Assembly (NCBI RefSeq): GCF_000526335.1
Contig: NZ_JAFW01000001.1
Coordinates: forward strand, 4,898,001-4,962,000
DNA from: Arthrobacter sp. 31Y
Lineage (GTDB): Bacteria > Actinomycetota > Actinomycetes > Actinomycetales > Micrococcaceae
Reading direction: 5' to 3'
DNA length: 64,000 nucleotides
Numbering within the stretch: position 1 is the stretch's first letter; each line of letters begins with the position of its first letter. A model generated the notes under the pieces. It was given only the letters and a program-made list of their open reading frames with translations, searched no databases and was not told the origin of the DNA. Below are positions 33,649 through 44,508 of this stretch, piece by piece. The translations under genes were made by a program, and so were the position numbers.

Positions 33649-34303
33649 TGCGATCCGGTGGACAACCCGTGGCCTGATTTCTTCCACATGCCGGCCTACG
33701 GTCATTGGGCTGGAGAACGTTCCCAAGGATGGGCCATTCATCGTGGCCCCCAACCATCTCTCCTTCCTGGACAGCGTCATCGTTCAGGCACTGATGCCCC
33801 GCCCGGTCGCTTTTTTTGCGAAAGCCGAATACTTCACCACCAAGGGCGTCAAGGGTGCCGTGATGAAGTCGTTTTTTGAAGCTGTGGGTTCCATTCCCGT
33901 GGAGCGTGGCGAACAGGCTGCCAGCGTCCAAGCGCTTAAGACACTCCTGGACATCCTGGAATCCGGCAAGGGCATTGGCATATACCCCGAAGGTACCCGG
34001 TCCCGGGACGGCATTCTGTACCGTGGCAGGACGGGCGTTGGTTGGCTTGCCCTCACCACCGGCGCTCCGGTGATCCCGGTGGGGTTGATCGGCACCGAGC
34101 AATTGCAGCCTGCGGACAAGAACGCGGTCCGCCCACAGCACTTCACCATGAAGGTGGGCGAGCCCCTCTACTTCGATAAGACCGGCCCGGACCATTCACT
34201 CCCGGCGCGGCGGGAAGTCACGGACAAAATCATGGATGCCATTGCAGTCCTCAGCGGCCAGGAACGGTCCACGAGCTACAACCAGAGCAAATCTGTCGAC
34301 TGA
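33635..34303 (+). CDS. plsC: 1-acyl-sn-glycerol-3-phosphate acyltransferase
   Basis: A 222-residue membrane-associated acyltransferase that makes phosphatidic acid. It has PFIVAPNHLSFLDSVIV (the NHx4D catalytic motif), KGVKGAVMKSFFEAVGSIPVERG, GIGIYPEGTRSRDG (the EGTR motif) and PVIPVGLIGTEQLQP. Size is normal. The start codon lies inside the end of the HAD gene. Confidence 0.93.
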   Translation: MAVFDAIRWTTRGLISSTCRPTVIGLENVPKDGPFIVAPNHLSFLDSVIVQALMPRPVAFFAKAEYFTTKGVKGAVMKSFFEAVGSIPVERGEQAASVQALKTLLDILESGKGIGIYPEGTRSRDGILYRGRTGVGWLALTTGAPVIPVGLIGTEQLQPADKNAVRPQHFTMKVGEPLYFDKTGPDHSLPARREVTDKIMDAIAVLSGQERSTSYNQSKSVD

Positions 34304-34344
34304 CTTCCGGGGCAGGCAGTGTCCGTGCACACCGTGGCAATGAG

Positions 34345-34366
34345 TGTCGTTCCGGTTCACTAGACT
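34345..34366 (+). promoter_or_regulatory. uvrC promoter, RecA-NDp (PafBC)-like
   Basis: TGTCG at 34345-34349; counting from TGTC there are 12 nt to TAGACT at 34361-34366, then 6 nt to the GTG at 34373. The G after TGTC fits the R of the published consensus. Confidence 0.5.
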
Positions 34367-34372
34367 GGAAAT

Positions 34373-36388
34373 GTGGCAGATCCAGCAAGTTACCGGCCCC
34401 AAACGGGTGAAATTCCCACCACCCCAGGCGTCTATCGTTTCCGTGACCCCCATGGTCGGGTTATCTATGTGGGCAAGGCAAAAAACCTCCGCTCGAGGCT
34501 GAACTCCTACTTCGCCAACCCTGCGGGGCTCCTTCCCAAGACCCACGCAATGGTCCACGCCGCCAGCAGCGTTGAGTGGACCATGGTGGGTAGCGAGCTG
34601 GAATCGTTGCAGCTGGAATACACGTGGATCAAAGAATTCAAGCCACGGTTCAATGTGGTGTTCCGGGATGACAAGACTTACCCCTACCTTGCGGTCACCA
34701 TGGGGGAGAAATACCCCAGGGTGCAGGTCATGCGTGGGGAAAGAAGGAAAGGGACCCGATACTTTGGGCCCTACACTGCCGGTGCCATCAGGGAAACCAT
34801 GGATACTCTTCTGCGGGTCTTTCCCGTACGGAGTTGCAGCGCAGGCGTCTTCAAGCGTGCTGAGTCCAGCGGACGGCCCTGCCTCTTGGGGTACATCGAC
34901 AAATGCTCGGCACCCTGCGTCGGCCGCGTTACACCGGACGAGCACCGCGGGCTGGCAGAGGACTTCTGTTCCTTCATGGGCGGCGAAGCGAAGCGCTTCA
35001 TCAGCCGTCTGGAGAAGGACATGGCTGCCGCCGTTGCCGAACTGGACTACGAGCGCGCAGCCGGACTCAGGGATGACATCATCGCGCTCCGCAAAGTCTT
35101 TGAACGCAACGCAGTGGTCCTTGCCGAGGACACCGACGCGGACGTCTTCGCCCTCCACGAGGATGAACTCGAAGCCTCCGTACAGGTGTTCCACGTTCGC
35201 GGTGGCCGGGTCCGCGGGCAGCGCGGCTGGGTGGTGGAAAAAGTGGAGGACGCCACGACGCCGGAACTCATCGAACATTTGCTGCAGCAGGTCTACGGAG
35301 AAGACAGCGAAGTTCAAGGCAGGATTCCCCGGGAGGTCCTGATTCCGGAGAACCCCAGCAACCATGCCGAGCTGGCCGAATGGCTGGGTGGCTTGCGCGG
35401 AGCCAGGGTGGACATCCGTGTCCCCCAGCGCGGTGACAAGGCCGCCTTGATGTCCACTGTTCGCGAGAATGCAGAGCAAGCATTGAAGCTGCACAAGACA
35501 CGGCGCGCGGGAGACATTACCGTCCGGTCCCTTGCACTCCAGGAACTGCAGGAGGCCCTGGAGATTCCGATTCCCCTGCTCAGGATCGAGTGCTTCGATA
35601 TTTCCCACGTCCAAGGGACCAACGTGGTGGCTTCGATGGTGGTGGTGGAAGACGGGCTGCCCAAGAAGTCGGACTACCGGAAGTTTTCCATTACGGGCGC
35701 GGCGGCAGCGGACGATACCGCAGCCATGCACGACGTCCTTACCCGTCGGTTCAGGCACTATCTGAGCGACAAAGCCGCCCAAGTCCCCATCATTTCCGGC
35801 GAGATCATCAACCCGACGAGGCCTGGCGCCAAGCCCACCACCGACGCGCCGACGTCGGACCCTGACGCGCCCGCCCCGAAGGCCAAGTTCGCCTACCCGC
35901 CCAACTTGGTAGTAGTGGACGGCGGGCAGCCGCAGGTCAATGCGGCGGCCCGCGCCCTGGCGGAATTGGGCATTGATGACGTTTACGTGGTGGGTCTGGC
36001 CAAACGGCTCGAGGAAGTCTGGCTGCCTGACAGCGACTTTCCCGTGATCCTTCCCCGAACATCGCAGGGGTTGTACCTGCTGCAAAGGATTCGTGACGAG
36101 GCCCACCGATTCGCCATCACCTTCCACCGCCAGAAACGCGGCAAAGCCATGACAGTTTCTGTCCTGGACGGTGTTCCTGGCCTGGGTGAGGCGAAACGCA
36201 AGGCTTTGGTGGCACACTTCGGTTCGCTCAAGAAGATCAAGGCCGCATCAGTGGAGGAGCTCACCTCTGCCAAGGGCATCGGGCCGGCGCTGGCGGCCGC
36301 AGTGGCCCAGCACCTTGGTGCTTCAGCGGACACTGGTGAAACGGCACCGGCAGTGAATATGACCACCGGCGAAATCCTTGAATCTTAG
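34373..36388 (+). CDS. uvrC: UvrABC excinuclease subunit C
   Basis: A 671-residue dual-incision nuclease. The GIY-YIG domain ([29 protein letters not shown]) makes the 3' cut. A Cys cluster ([17 protein letters not shown]) and a UVR motif ([19 protein letters not shown]) follow. The RNase H-like domain ([32 protein letters not shown]) makes the 5' cut. Two helix-hairpin-helix motifs end the protein ([19 protein letters not shown] and [16 protein letters not shown]). An acidic/Pro insertion of about 25 residues ([18 protein letters not shown]) lies inside the nuclease domain. GTG start after its own -10. Confidence 0.98.
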   Translation: MADPASYRPQTGEIPTTPGVYRFRDPHGRVIYVGKAKNLRSRLNSYFANPAGLLPKTHAMVHAASSVEWTMVGSELESLQLEYTWIKEFKPRFNVVFRDDKTYPYLAVTMGEKYPRVQVMRGERRKGTRYFGPYTAGAIRETMDTLLRVFPVRSCSAGVFKRAESSGRPCLLGYIDKCSAPCVGRVTPDEHRGLAEDFCSFMGGEAKRFISRLEKDMAAAVAELDYERAAGLRDDIIALRKVFERNAVVLAEDTDADVFALHEDELEASVQVFHVRGGRVRGQRGWVVEKVEDATTPELIEHLLQQVYGEDSEVQGRIPREVLIPENPSNHAELAEWLGGLRGARVDIRVPQRGDKAALMSTVRENAEQALKLHKTRRAGDITVRSLALQELQEALEIPIPLLRIECFDISHVQGTNVVASMVVVEDGLPKKSDYRKFSITGAAAADDTAAMHDVLTRRFRHYLSDKAAQVPIISGEIINPTRPGAKPTTDAPTSDPDAPAPKAKFAYPPNLVVVDGGQPQVNAAARALAELGIDDVYVVGLAKRLEEVWLPDSDFPVILPRTSQGLYLLQRIRDEAHRFAITFHRQKRGKAMTVSVLDGVPGLGEAKRKALVAHFGSLKKIKAASVEELTSAKGIGPALAAAVAQHLGASADTGETAPAVNMTTGEILES

Positions 36389-36520
36389 CTAGGGTAAGAA
36401 CCTGGCCGGTCGGCGCAATTGAGCTGCCGGCTGTCTGAACCCGGCTGCTTGAACCACGGCGATTCAGGCGGCCACCACGATCTTTTTGAATGACCACTTC
36501 CTACGAAACGGGGACAACTG

Positions 36521-37444
36521 ATGGATGAGGCTACGGCAGGGTCCGGCACGGAGCAGGACGGCCTGACGCCCGTCAAGCCACCAGAGGCGGAGCTTTTGGT
36601 GGTTACCGGCATGTCGGGTGCCGGCCGCAGCACCGCCTCGGATGCCTTGGAAGATCACGGCTGGTATGTGGTGGACAATCTTCCACCGCAGATGCTGGGG
36701 ACTTTGGCCGAAATTGTGTCTCATGCGCCCAAGTCGATTCCCAAGCTGGCCGTGGTGGTGGACGTTCGCAGCAAGGACCTCTTCACGGACATTCAGACTG
36801 CCTTGGGAGCACTAAGCGCGAGCGGCATTACCTTCCGGGTACTCTTCCTGGACGCCAACGACGACGTCCTGGTCCGCCGGTTCGAGCAGGGGCGCCGCCC
36901 GCATCCGTTGCAGGGCGGCGGGAGGATCCTGGACGGCATCGGAATCGAGCGCGAGGTCCTGCGCGAACTGCGCGAACACGCCGACGTCGTACTGGACACC
37001 TCCGACTTCAACGTCCATGGCTTGGCCACTGCCATCACGGAATTGTTCAGCGATACCGGGCCAGTAACACTTCGCCTGAATGTCATGAGCTTCGGCTTCA
37101 AGTACGGGCTGCCTGTGGACGCAAATTTCGTAGCCGATGCCCGCTTCATTCCCAACCCTCACTGGGTCCCGCAGCTGCGTCCGCACACCGGCTTGGACCA
37201 GGACGTCAGTGACTATGTCCTCGGCGCGGAGGGTGTCCAGGAGTTCGTGGACCGCTATGTCCGGGCGTTGGAGCCCGTCCTGGACGGCTACCGCCAGGAG
37301 AACAAGCACTACGCCACGTTGGCCGTGGGCTGTACAGGTGGCAAACACCGTTCGGTGGCGGTCACTATGGAACTTTCCAAGCGCTTGGCGCAATACCCTC
37401 GCGTCACCGTGACCACCACCCACCGCGACTTGGGACGCGAATAG
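36521..37444 (+). CDS. rapZ: RNase adapter / nucleotide-binding protein RapZ (YvcJ)
   Basis: A 307-residue P-loop protein. GMSGAGRST (residues 30-38) is the Walker A, with Arg instead of Lys as usual in actinobacteria. WYVVDNLPPQML, RRPHPL, RDTSDF-like VLDTSDFNVH and the C-terminal GCTGGKHRSVAV (possible phosphate or glucosamine-6-phosphate pocket) are visible. In E. coli RapZ senses glucosamine-6-phosphate and steers RNase E to GlmZ; in Gram-positives it acts in competence or wall metabolism. The stop overlaps the yvcK start by one base, forming the conserved rapZ-yvcK-whiA operon. Confidence 0.95.
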   Translation: MDEATAGSGTEQDGLTPVKPPEAELLVVTGMSGAGRSTASDALEDHGWYVVDNLPPQMLGTLAEIVSHAPKSIPKLAVVVDVRSKDLFTDIQTALGALSASGITFRVLFLDANDDVLVRRFEQGRRPHPLQGGGRILDGIGIEREVLRELREHADVVLDTSDFNVHGLATAITELFSDTGPVTLRLNVMSFGFKYGLPVDANFVADARFIPNPHWVPQLRPHTGLDQDVSDYVLGAEGVQEFVDRYVRALEPVLDGYRQENKHYATLAVGCTGGKHRSVAVTMELSKRLAQYPRVTVTTTHRDLGRE

Positions 37445-38460
37445 TGGGGGTTCTGACGGGGCCTCTGCCACTCATCCCGCCCAAGGGTGTACCCGGCAGC
37501 CAGCAGGAGAAAAGCCCTTCTGTGGTCGCTTTGGGAGGCGGCCACGGACTGGCGGCTTCGTTATCCGCCCTGCGGCTGCTCACCTCCGAGCTGACGGCAA
37601 TCGTCACAGTTGCGGACGACGGCGGCAGTTCAGGGCGTCTGCGGGATGAGTACGGCGTCCTCCCGCCCGGAGACCTGCGGATGGCGTTGAGCGCCCTTTG
37701 CGATGACACGGACTGGGGCCGGACTTGGCGGGACGTGATGCAACACCGCTTCGAAGCCGGTACGGCTAAGGGCGGTTCACTGGACAACCACGCCATGGGC
37801 AACCTGCTCATCGTCACCCTATGGGAACTGCTGGGGGACACTGTCGCCGGCCTGAAGTGGGCCGGAGCTCTGCTGGGTGCCCGAGGTCAGGTGCTCCCCA
37901 TGTCCAGCGTTCCCCTCACCATTGAGGGCAAAACCCGCGTGGAATTGCCCGATGGCGGCCATGAACTGCAGACGGTTCGGGGGCAGGCAAAATGTGCTGT
38001 TGCAGGAAAGCTGGAAGAAGTCAGGCTCCTGCCCGAGGCAGCTCCAGCCTGTACCGAGGCCCTCACTGCGATTGAGCTGGCTGATTGGGTCATCCTCGGC
38101 CCCGGGTCCTGGTACACGTCGGTTCTGCCGCACTTGCTGCTGCCTGAGCTTCGACGGGCCCTGGGTGACACCGCCGCCAAACGCTGCCTCACCATGAACC
38201 TGGATGTGGAAACCAAGGAAACCTCCGGCATGACGGCAGCGGACCACTTGGACGTCCTGCGCCGCTATGCGCCTGAGTTCACGGTGGACGTGGTCTTGGC
38301 CGATCCTGCAGCCGTGCAGGATCTCAGGGCCTTTGAGAAGGCGGCTGCGATGATCGGCGCCGAAGTGGTGTTGGGTAGAGTAGGGGCGTCGAGGCGCCGC
38401 CCCGTCCATGATCCACTGCTGTTGGCAGCGGCGTACCACGATATTTTCGGGAACAGTTAG
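37444..38460 (+). CDS. yvcK: Gluconeogenesis factor YvcK (CofD-like)
   Basis: A 338-residue protein with VVALGGGHGLAASLSALR (UDP-sugar binding site), VADDGGSSGRLRDEYGVLPPGDLRMAL and NHAMGNLLIVTLWEL, all diagnostic for the YvcK/CofD-like family. It binds UDP-GlcNAc and adjusts precursor flow into peptidoglycan during gluconeogenic growth; in mycobacteria the homologue CuvA is a PknB target. GTG start overlaps the rapZ stop (TAGTG). Residues 1-20 are a poorly conserved leader. Confidence 0.95.
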   Translation: MGVLTGPLPLIPPKGVPGSQQEKSPSVVALGGGHGLAASLSALRLLTSELTAIVTVADDGGSSGRLRDEYGVLPPGDLRMALSALCDDTDWGRTWRDVMQHRFEAGTAKGGSLDNHAMGNLLIVTLWELLGDTVAGLKWAGALLGARGQVLPMSSVPLTIEGKTRVELPDGGHELQTVRGQAKCAVAGKLEEVRLLPEAAPACTEALTAIELADWVILGPGSWYTSVLPHLLLPELRRALGDTAAKRCLTMNLDVETKETSGMTAADHLDVLRRYAPEFTVDVVLADPAAVQDLRAFEKAAAMIGAEVVLGRVGASRRRPVHDPLLLAAAYHDIFGNS

Positions 38461-38469
38461 GAACACGCG

Positions 38470-39450
38470 ATGGCACTTACTGCGTCGGTCAAGGACGAAC
38501 TGTCCCGGCTGGACATCAAGAAATCTTCGGTCCGCAAGGCGGAAGTTTCGGCAATGCTGCGTTTTGCGGGCGGCTTGCACATTATTTCGGGACGGATCGT
38601 CATCGAGGCTGAGGTGGACCTCGCGTCCACTGCACGCCGCCTCCGGGCAGCAATCGCGGAAGTCTATGGGCATCAGAGCGAAATCATTGTTGTTTCCGGC
38701 GGAGGATTGCGCCGGGGGAGCCGCTACGTCGTGCGCGTTGTACGTGACGGGGAGGCGCTTGCCCGCCAAACGGGCTTGCTGGATGGCCGTGGGCGTCCTG
38801 TCCGGGGCCTTCCGTCAGCGGTGGTGAACGGTTCCGCCGCCGATGCCGAGGCAGTGTGGCGGGGCGCATTCCTTGCCCATGGCTCCTTGACTGAACCGGG
38901 GCGGTCTTCTTCCCTTGAGGTGACATGTCCCGGACCTGAATCCGCGCTGGCCTTGGTCGGCGCAGCCCGCCGCCTCGGGATCCAGGCCAAGGCGCGTGAA
39001 GTTCGCGGTGTTGACCGAGTAGTGATTCGCGACGGCGACACCATCGCAGCTCTCCTGACCCGCATGGGTGCCCATGACGCCCTGATGGTCTGGGAAGAAC
39101 GGCGGATGCGCAAGGAAGTGCGGGCCACAGCCAACAGGCTTGCCAATTTTGATGACGCCAACCTACGTCGCTCCGCACAAGCTGCTGTGGCAGCGGGTGC
39201 CCGGGTGGACCGTGCGTTGGAGATCCTGGGAGACGACGTCCCGGACCACCTCAAGTACGCGGGGGAGCTTCGGGTGGCCCACAAGCAGGCAAGCCTGGAT
39301 GAACTCGGCCGACTGGCCGATCCGCCCATGACCAAGGACGCCATAGCCGGCCGTATCCGAAGGCTCCTGGCCATGGCGGACAAACGTGCTTTGGATTTGG
39401 GCATTCCCGGGACTGAGGCAAATGTGACTCCCGAAATGATGGACGAGTAA
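38470..39450 (+). CDS. whiA: DNA-binding protein WhiA
   Basis: A 326-residue protein combining a LAGLIDADG-homing-endonuclease-like N-terminal part without catalytic residues ([37 protein letters not shown]) and a C-terminal helix-turn-helix ([33 protein letters not shown]). In Streptomyces WhiA works with WhiB to switch on sporulation division genes; in non-sporulating bacteria it affects division and chromosome segregation. Nine bp after yvcK. Confidence 0.96.
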   Translation: MALTASVKDELSRLDIKKSSVRKAEVSAMLRFAGGLHIISGRIVIEAEVDLASTARRLRAAIAEVYGHQSEIIVVSGGGLRRGSRYVVRVVRDGEALARQTGLLDGRGRPVRGLPSAVVNGSAADAEAVWRGAFLAHGSLTEPGRSSSLEVTCPGPESALALVGAARRLGIQAKAREVRGVDRVVIRDGDTIAALLTRMGAHDALMVWEERRMRKEVRATANRLANFDDANLRRSAQAAVAAGARVDRALEILGDDVPDHLKYAGELRVAHKQASLDELGRLADPPMTKDAIAGRIRRLLAMADKRALDLGIPGTEANVTPEMMDE

Positions 39451-39460
39451 GGCGCACCCA

Positions 39461-39466
39461 TAGAAT
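39461..39466 (+). promoter_or_regulatory. -10 element downstream of whiA
   Basis: TAGAAT, 24 nt before the GTG of the tiny reading frame at 39490. It could also drive sodA. Confidence 0.4.
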
Positions 39467-39489
39467 CGAGAAAGTGCGGAGGAAATACT

Positions 39490-39573
39490 GTGAGGCCACC
39501 GCGGGTTGTTCCCGATGGAGGCAAGAGCAGGCTTCTTCGCCAAGGATTTCCGGCCGGTCCGCTGGCCGGATGA
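39490..39573 (+). CDS. Possible 27-residue small protein or leader peptide before sodA
   Basis: A GTG with an excellent Shine-Dalgarno (GGAGGA at 39478-39483, 6-nt spacing) opens a 27-codon frame that ends at TGA 39571-39573, 51 nt before sodA. The peptide is basic and Pro/Gly-rich (begins MRPPRVVPDGGKSRLL). No family recognised. The ribosome site and the -10 upstream are the only support; it may be a leader peptide for sodA or a chance frame. Confidence 0.3.
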   Translation: MRPPRVVPDGGKSRLLRQGFPAGPLAG

Positions 39574-39624
39574 AATAACGAGAGTTACCAACCCGGACGT
39601 GAGTCCATTACATTGGAGGATTTC

Positions 39625-40248
39625 GTGACAGAATACGTTCTGCCCGAGCTCGGCTACGACTACGCAGCACTCGAGCCGCACATTTCGGCAAAGATCATGG
39701 AGCTGCACCACAGCAAGCACCATGCGGCTTACGTTGCAGGCGCCAACAACGCGCTCAAGCAGCTGGCCGAAGCGCGCGAGAACAATGATTTCGCCAACAT
39801 CAACCGTCTCTCCAAGGACCTTGCGTTCCACACCGGCGGTCACATCAACCACTCTGTGTTCTGGAACAACATCTCCCCGGACGGCGGCGACAAGCCCGAA
39901 GGCGAACTCGCAGCCGCCATTGACGACGCCTTCGGCTCGTTCGATGCTTTCCGTGCACAGTTCAGCGCAGCAGCGCTGGGCCTGCAGGGCTCCGGCTGGG
40001 CTTTCCTGGCCTACGAGCCCATCGCTGGAAACCTGCTCATCGAGCAGCTCTACGATCAGCAGGGCAACGTGGCCGTGGGCACCACCCCGCTGCTGATGCT
40101 GGACATGTGGGAGCACGCCTTCTACCTGGACTACGTCAACGTCAAGGCTGACTACGTCAAGGCATTCTGGAACATCGTCAACTGGGCAGACGTCGCCAAG
40201 CGCTTCGAAGCCGCCCGCGCCAACGCAACGGGCCTCATCGTCCTCTAG
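39625..40248 (+). CDS. sodA: Superoxide dismutase (Mn/Fe)
   Basis: A 207-residue cytosolic dismutase. [34 protein letters not shown] is the N-terminal hairpin with two metal His, NHSVFWNN the third family motif, [11 protein letters not shown] and [28 protein letters not shown] the C-terminal metal Asp and His. The metal cannot be fixed from sequence alone; Mn is likely in this group. GTG at 39625 is preferred over the TTG at 39613 because GGAGGA sits just before it and it gives the conserved [10 protein letters not shown] start. Confidence 0.96.
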   Translation: MTEYVLPELGYDYAALEPHISAKIMELHHSKHHAAYVAGANNALKQLAEARENNDFANINRLSKDLAFHTGGHINHSVFWNNISPDGGDKPEGELAAAIDDAFGSFDAFRAQFSAAALGLQGSGWAFLAYEPIAGNLLIEQLYDQQGNVAVGTTPLLMLDMWEHAFYLDYVNVKADYVKAFWNIVNWADVAKRFEAARANATGLIVL

Positions 40249-40317
40249 TTGGTGAGTTCCGGTTCACGCAGATGTAATAAAAGTCACCTTTAGCGTGAAT
40301 TCGGGCCAAATGCTGAA

Positions 40318-40349
40318 AAGCCTGCCTCCGCAGTTGCGGGGGCAGGCTT
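40318..40349 (+). terminator. Terminator after sodA
   Basis: Fifteen-base arms (40318-40332 and 40335-40349; AAGCCTGCCTCCGCA and its near-perfect complement), followed by AGTTAAAC. Confidence 0.75.
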
Positions 40350-40513
40350 AGTTAAACGTAAGATGGATCACGGAAGGCGGTTAGCCTTCAGCAACGTGGC
40401 TGGTCGCCCTCCGATCTGATAATCACCTCTGCCCAAAGACGTGCGGGGTCTGTTAGTTGGAAATATTTGATCCGACTCACTAGGCGTGCTTGCAAGAGCA
40501 CCAAGGAGATTGA

Positions 40514-41530
<1,017 letters not shown>

Positions 41531-41539
41531 GGTAGACAC

Positions 41540-42766
41540 ATGACATCTCACACCCTCAACGAACTCATCGCTGAAGGTGTCCGCGGGCGGTACATTCTGG
41601 TCAGAAGTGACCTGAATGTGCCGCTCGACGGCTCTGCAGTGACCGACGACGGCCGCATCAAGGCCTCCCTCCCGGTCCTCAAGAAGCTCTCGGACGCCGG
41701 TGCCCGTGTGCTCGTAACCGCCCACCTCGGACGCCCCAAGGGTGCCCCCGAGGAGAAGTACTCCCTGAAGCCTGCTGCGGCCCGCCTGGCGGAGCTCGCG
41801 GACTTCAAGGTCCAGCTGGCCAAAGATACCGTGGGGGACTCCGCCAAGGAGCTGGCAGCCGCTCTTCAGGACGGCGAAGTTCTCGTGTTGGAAAACGTTC
41901 GCTTCGATGCCCGCGAAACCAGCAAGGACGACGCCGAGCGCGGCGCCTTTGCGGACGAGTTGATTGCCCTCACCGGCAGCAACGGTGCATTCGTAGATGA
42001 CGCCTTCGGTGCAGTTCACCGCAAGCACGCCAGTGTCTTCGATGTCGCTACCCGCCTGCCGTCCTACCTGGGCGATCTTGTGCACACCGAGGTGGAAGTT
42101 CTTCGGAAGCTCACTACCGACACTCAGCGTCCCTACGTCGTTGTTCTTGGTGGCTCCAAGGTTTCGGACAAGCTTGCAGTCATTAACAACCTGCTGGGCA
42201 AGGCTGACACCATCCTTGTGGGCGGCGGCATGCTCTTCACGTTCCTGGCAGCAGCCGGGCACAAGGTGGCGGGCAGTCTCCTCGAGGAAGACCAGATTCC
42301 TGTCGTCCAGGATTACCTCAAGCGCGCGTCCGATGCCGGTACTTCGTTTGTGATCCCCACGGATGTGGTGGTCGCCAGCCGTTTCGCTGCCGATGCTGAG
42401 CACGAGGTCGTTAAGGCCGACGCCATTGAGGACAGCCGTTTTGGTGCGTCCGGAATCGGCCTTGATATCGGCCCGGAATCGGCATCGGCATTCGCAGCCC
42501 AGATCGAAGGAGCCAAGACCGTGTTCTGGAACGGCCCCATGGGTGTCTTCGAATTCGAAGCCTTCTCCAGCGGTACCCGAGCCATCGCGCAGGCCTTGAC
42601 AGATACGGTTGCGTTCACCGTGGTTGGCGGCGGAGACTCCGCAGCGGCCGTTCGTACCCTCGGTTTCGAGGATTCGCAATTCGGGCACATCTCTACCGGT
42701 GGCGGCGCCAGCCTGGAATACCTTGAAGGCAAGGAACTTCCCGGCCTGAGCGTCCTGGACCGCTAA
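41540..42766 (+). CDS. pgk: Phosphoglycerate kinase
   Basis: A 408-residue kinase transferring the acyl phosphate of 1,3-bisphosphoglycerate to [17 protein letters not shown] (substrate site), [32 protein letters not shown] and [16 protein letters not shown] with [15 protein letters not shown] (nucleotide site) are all present. Nine bp after gap; there is no obvious Shine-Dalgarno, consistent with either coupling or an internal leaderless promoter. Confidence 0.98.
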   Translation: MTSHTLNELIAEGVRGRYILVRSDLNVPLDGSAVTDDGRIKASLPVLKKLSDAGARVLVTAHLGRPKGAPEEKYSLKPAAARLAELADFKVQLAKDTVGDSAKELAAALQDGEVLVLENVRFDARETSKDDAERGAFADELIALTGSNGAFVDDAFGAVHRKHASVFDVATRLPSYLGDLVHTEVEVLRKLTTDTQRPYVVVLGGSKVSDKLAVINNLLGKADTILVGGGMLFTFLAAAGHKVAGSLLEEDQIPVVQDYLKRASDAGTSFVIPTDVVVASRFAADAEHEVVKADAIEDSRFGASGIGLDIGPESASAFAAQIEGAKTVFWNGPMGVFEFEAFSSGTRAIAQALTDTVAFTVVGGGDSAAAVRTLGFEDSQFGHISTGGGASLEYLEGKELPGLSVLDR

Positions 42767-42841
42767 GCATCAACCGACTGGCAGGGCGCCAACTGCGTCC
42801 TGCCGGTCGTTCCACTTCTCAACGCATTCTTTGGAGTTCAT

Positions 42842-43657
42842 GTGACTACCTCTGCCAATGGCAATTTCGTCCGCAAACCCTTCATCGCCGGCAACTGGAA
42901 GATGAACATGGACCACGTCCAGGGCATCACCTTGCTGCAGAAGCTGGCCTGGACACTGTCCGACGCCAAGCACGATTACAGCCGTGCAGAGGTGGCCGTA
43001 TTTCCTCCGTTCACCGACCTCCGGGGTGTCCAGACACTGGTCCAGGGTGACGAGCTGGAAGTTGTCTACGGTGGACAGGACCTTTCTCAGTTCGACTCCG
43101 GCGCCTACACGGGAGATATCTCCGGTCAGTTCCTGAGCAAGCTGGGCTGTGCCTACGTCCTGGTTGGCCACAGTGAACGCCGCACCATCCACAACGAGTC
43201 CGACGACGTCTTGAACGCCAAGGTCAAGGCCGGATTCCGGCACGGGGTCACTCCGGTACTCTGCGTCGGCGAGGGCCTTGAAATCCGACAAGCCGGGACT
43301 CACGTAGAGCACACCTTGGCTCAGCTCCGCGCCGGCGTTGAAGGACTCACCGCCGAACAAGCTGCTGAACTCGTTGTTGCTTACGAACCTGTTTGGGCCA
43401 TCGGGACCGGCGAAGTCGCGGGTCCTGAAGACGCACAGGAAATGTGTGCAGCCATCCGCGCCGAGCTTGCCGAACTCTTCGACCAGAGCGTAGCCGGGAA
43501 GACACGCCTTCTCTATGGTGGCTCCGTCAAGGCCAACAATGCTGCCGCCATCATGGCTGAAAGCGACGTTGATGGATTGCTTGTGGGTGGCGCCAGCTTG
43601 GACCCCGCTGAGTTTGCTAACATTGTCAGGTTCGAGAGCCACCTCGTCACGGACTAG
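42842..43657 (+). CDS. tpiA: Triose-phosphate isomerase
   Basis: A 271-residue TIM barrel. [12 protein letters not shown] (Lys of the active site), [15 protein letters not shown] (catalytic His) and [16 protein letters not shown] (catalytic Glu and loop 6) are intact, as is [13 protein letters not shown] for phosphate binding. It interconverts DHAP and glyceraldehyde-3-phosphate. GTG start with TTGGAG before it; 75 bp after pgk. Confidence 0.98.
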   Translation: MTTSANGNFVRKPFIAGNWKMNMDHVQGITLLQKLAWTLSDAKHDYSRAEVAVFPPFTDLRGVQTLVQGDELEVVYGGQDLSQFDSGAYTGDISGQFLSKLGCAYVLVGHSERRTIHNESDDVLNAKVKAGFRHGVTPVLCVGEGLEIRQAGTHVEHTLAQLRAGVEGLTAEQAAELVVAYEPVWAIGTGEVAGPEDAQEMCAAIRAELAELFDQSVAGKTRLLYGGSVKANNAAAIMAESDVDGLLVGGASLDPAEFANIVRFESHLVTD

Positions 43658-43693
43658 TCCGGCTCCCGTTTTCCGCTTCTTCGAAAGGCCGTC

Positions 43694-43951
43694 GTGGACG
43701 TTCTTCAAGTCATTCTGCAGATCCTGCTGGGCATCACCAGTCTTCTGCTGACGCTGCTCATCCTCCTGCACAAGGGACGTGGCGGCGGTTTGTCCGACAT
43801 GTTCGGTGGCGGAATGAGCTCCGGATTGAGTTCGTCCGGTGTAGCCGAGCGCAACCTGAACCGCTTCACCATCATTCTTGGCATCACGTGGGGCGCAGTG
43901 ATCATCGGCTTAGGCCTGATCATGCGATTTACCTCGGGTGGCGACTCCTAG
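43694..43951 (+). CDS. secG: Preprotein translocase subunit SecG
   Basis: An 85-residue protein with two membrane helices (residues 4-24 and 57-78) joined by the typical loop HKGRGGGLSDMFGGG. SecG assists SecYE-dependent export. GTG start 36 bp after tpiA; this pairing with glycolysis genes is conserved in actinobacteria. A strong terminator follows. Confidence 0.95.
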   Translation: MDVLQVILQILLGITSLLLTLLILLHKGRGGGLSDMFGGGMSSGLSSSGVAERNLNRFTIILGITWGAVIIGLGLIMRFTSGGDS

Positions 43952-43961
43952 TCGTTCCAGG

Positions 43962-43991
43962 AAGGGAGGCTCCTTGATGGGAGCCTCCCTT
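43962..43991 (+). terminator. Terminator after secG
   Basis: A 12-bp stem (AAGGGAGGCTCC and its complement, 43962-43973 and 43980-43991), 6-nt loop, then TTTCTTT. The clearest rho-independent terminator in the window, closing gap-pgk-tpiA-secG. Confidence 0.9.
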
Positions 43992-44042
43992 TTTCTTTGC
44001 CCGTGCAGCCCAATGCTACTGCCGCCGTCGAGCCCCTCGCAT

Positions 44043-44048
44043 TAGACT
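44043..44048 (+). promoter_or_regulatory. -10 element upstream of rbpA
   Basis: TAGACT, 6 nt before a GTG (44055) that opens a 75-codon frame out of phase with rbpA. It predicts transcripts starting at or just before that GTG and a 58-nt leader for rbpA. Confidence 0.5.
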
Positions 44049-44112
44049 GACCCTGTGGCCGAGAGGCCCGCAGGCCGTGACGGCCAACCACCGAGTCGCG
44101 AGGGGTTCGAAA

Positions 44113-44508
44113 ATGGTTCATGGCACGCCTGGATATCGGGGCACCCGCGTAGGTGTAACACAGGGCTCACCTCCACGGCATCAGAACGACCACGGCCCCG
44201 GACAACAACTGCCGCGTATTCGCGTGCCCTACTGGTGCGCCAAGGGACACGAAACGCGGCTTGTTTTCCTCAAGCTGCCTGACGAACAGATACCCCAGAC
44301 GTGGGATTGCCCCAAATGTGGCGCCCCCGCAACACGGGATCCCGGAAATCCGGCCCCACCAAGGCCTGAAGATGAGATCTTCAAATCGCACCTGGATTAC
44401 GTTAAAGAGAGACGCTCCAGCCAAGACGCCGAAGTGGTCCTGGCTGGAGCGCTGGATAGGTTACGCGCCCGCGGGGTCCTTCCGGACCAACTGCTGGGGG
44501 ACTCGTGA
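44113..44508 (+). CDS. rbpA: RNA polymerase-binding protein RbpA
   Basis: A 131-residue actinobacteria-specific transcription activator that binds sigma-A type factors and stabilises the open complex. MVHGTPGYRGTRVGV is the N-terminal tail, IRVPYWCAKGHETRLVFLKLPDEQIPQTWDCPKCGAPA the RbpA core (zinc-binding-like Cys/His), and FKSHLDYVKERRSSQDAEVVLAGALDRLRARG the basic linker and sigma-interaction helices. ATG 44113 is preferred to the in-phase GTG at 44077 because GAGGGG precedes it and it matches the family start. The last 48 bp overlap the convergent pgl gene. Confidence 0.9.
   Translation: MVHGTPGYRGTRVGVTQGSPPRHQNDHGPGQQLPRIRVPYWCAKGHETRLVFLKLPDEQIPQTWDCPKCGAPATRDPGNPAPPRPEDEIFKSHLDYVKERRSSQDAEVVLAGALDRLRARGVLPDQLLGDS

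Noticed and set aside
34196-36217. 673-codon open frame antisense to uvrC
   Set aside because: uvrC is unmistakable on the plus strand; the antisense protein has no recognisable domain.
38458-38469. TAGGAA 6 nt before whiA as another leaderless -10
   Set aside because: The last base is A instead of T, and whiA is explained by the rapZ-yvcK-whiA operon.
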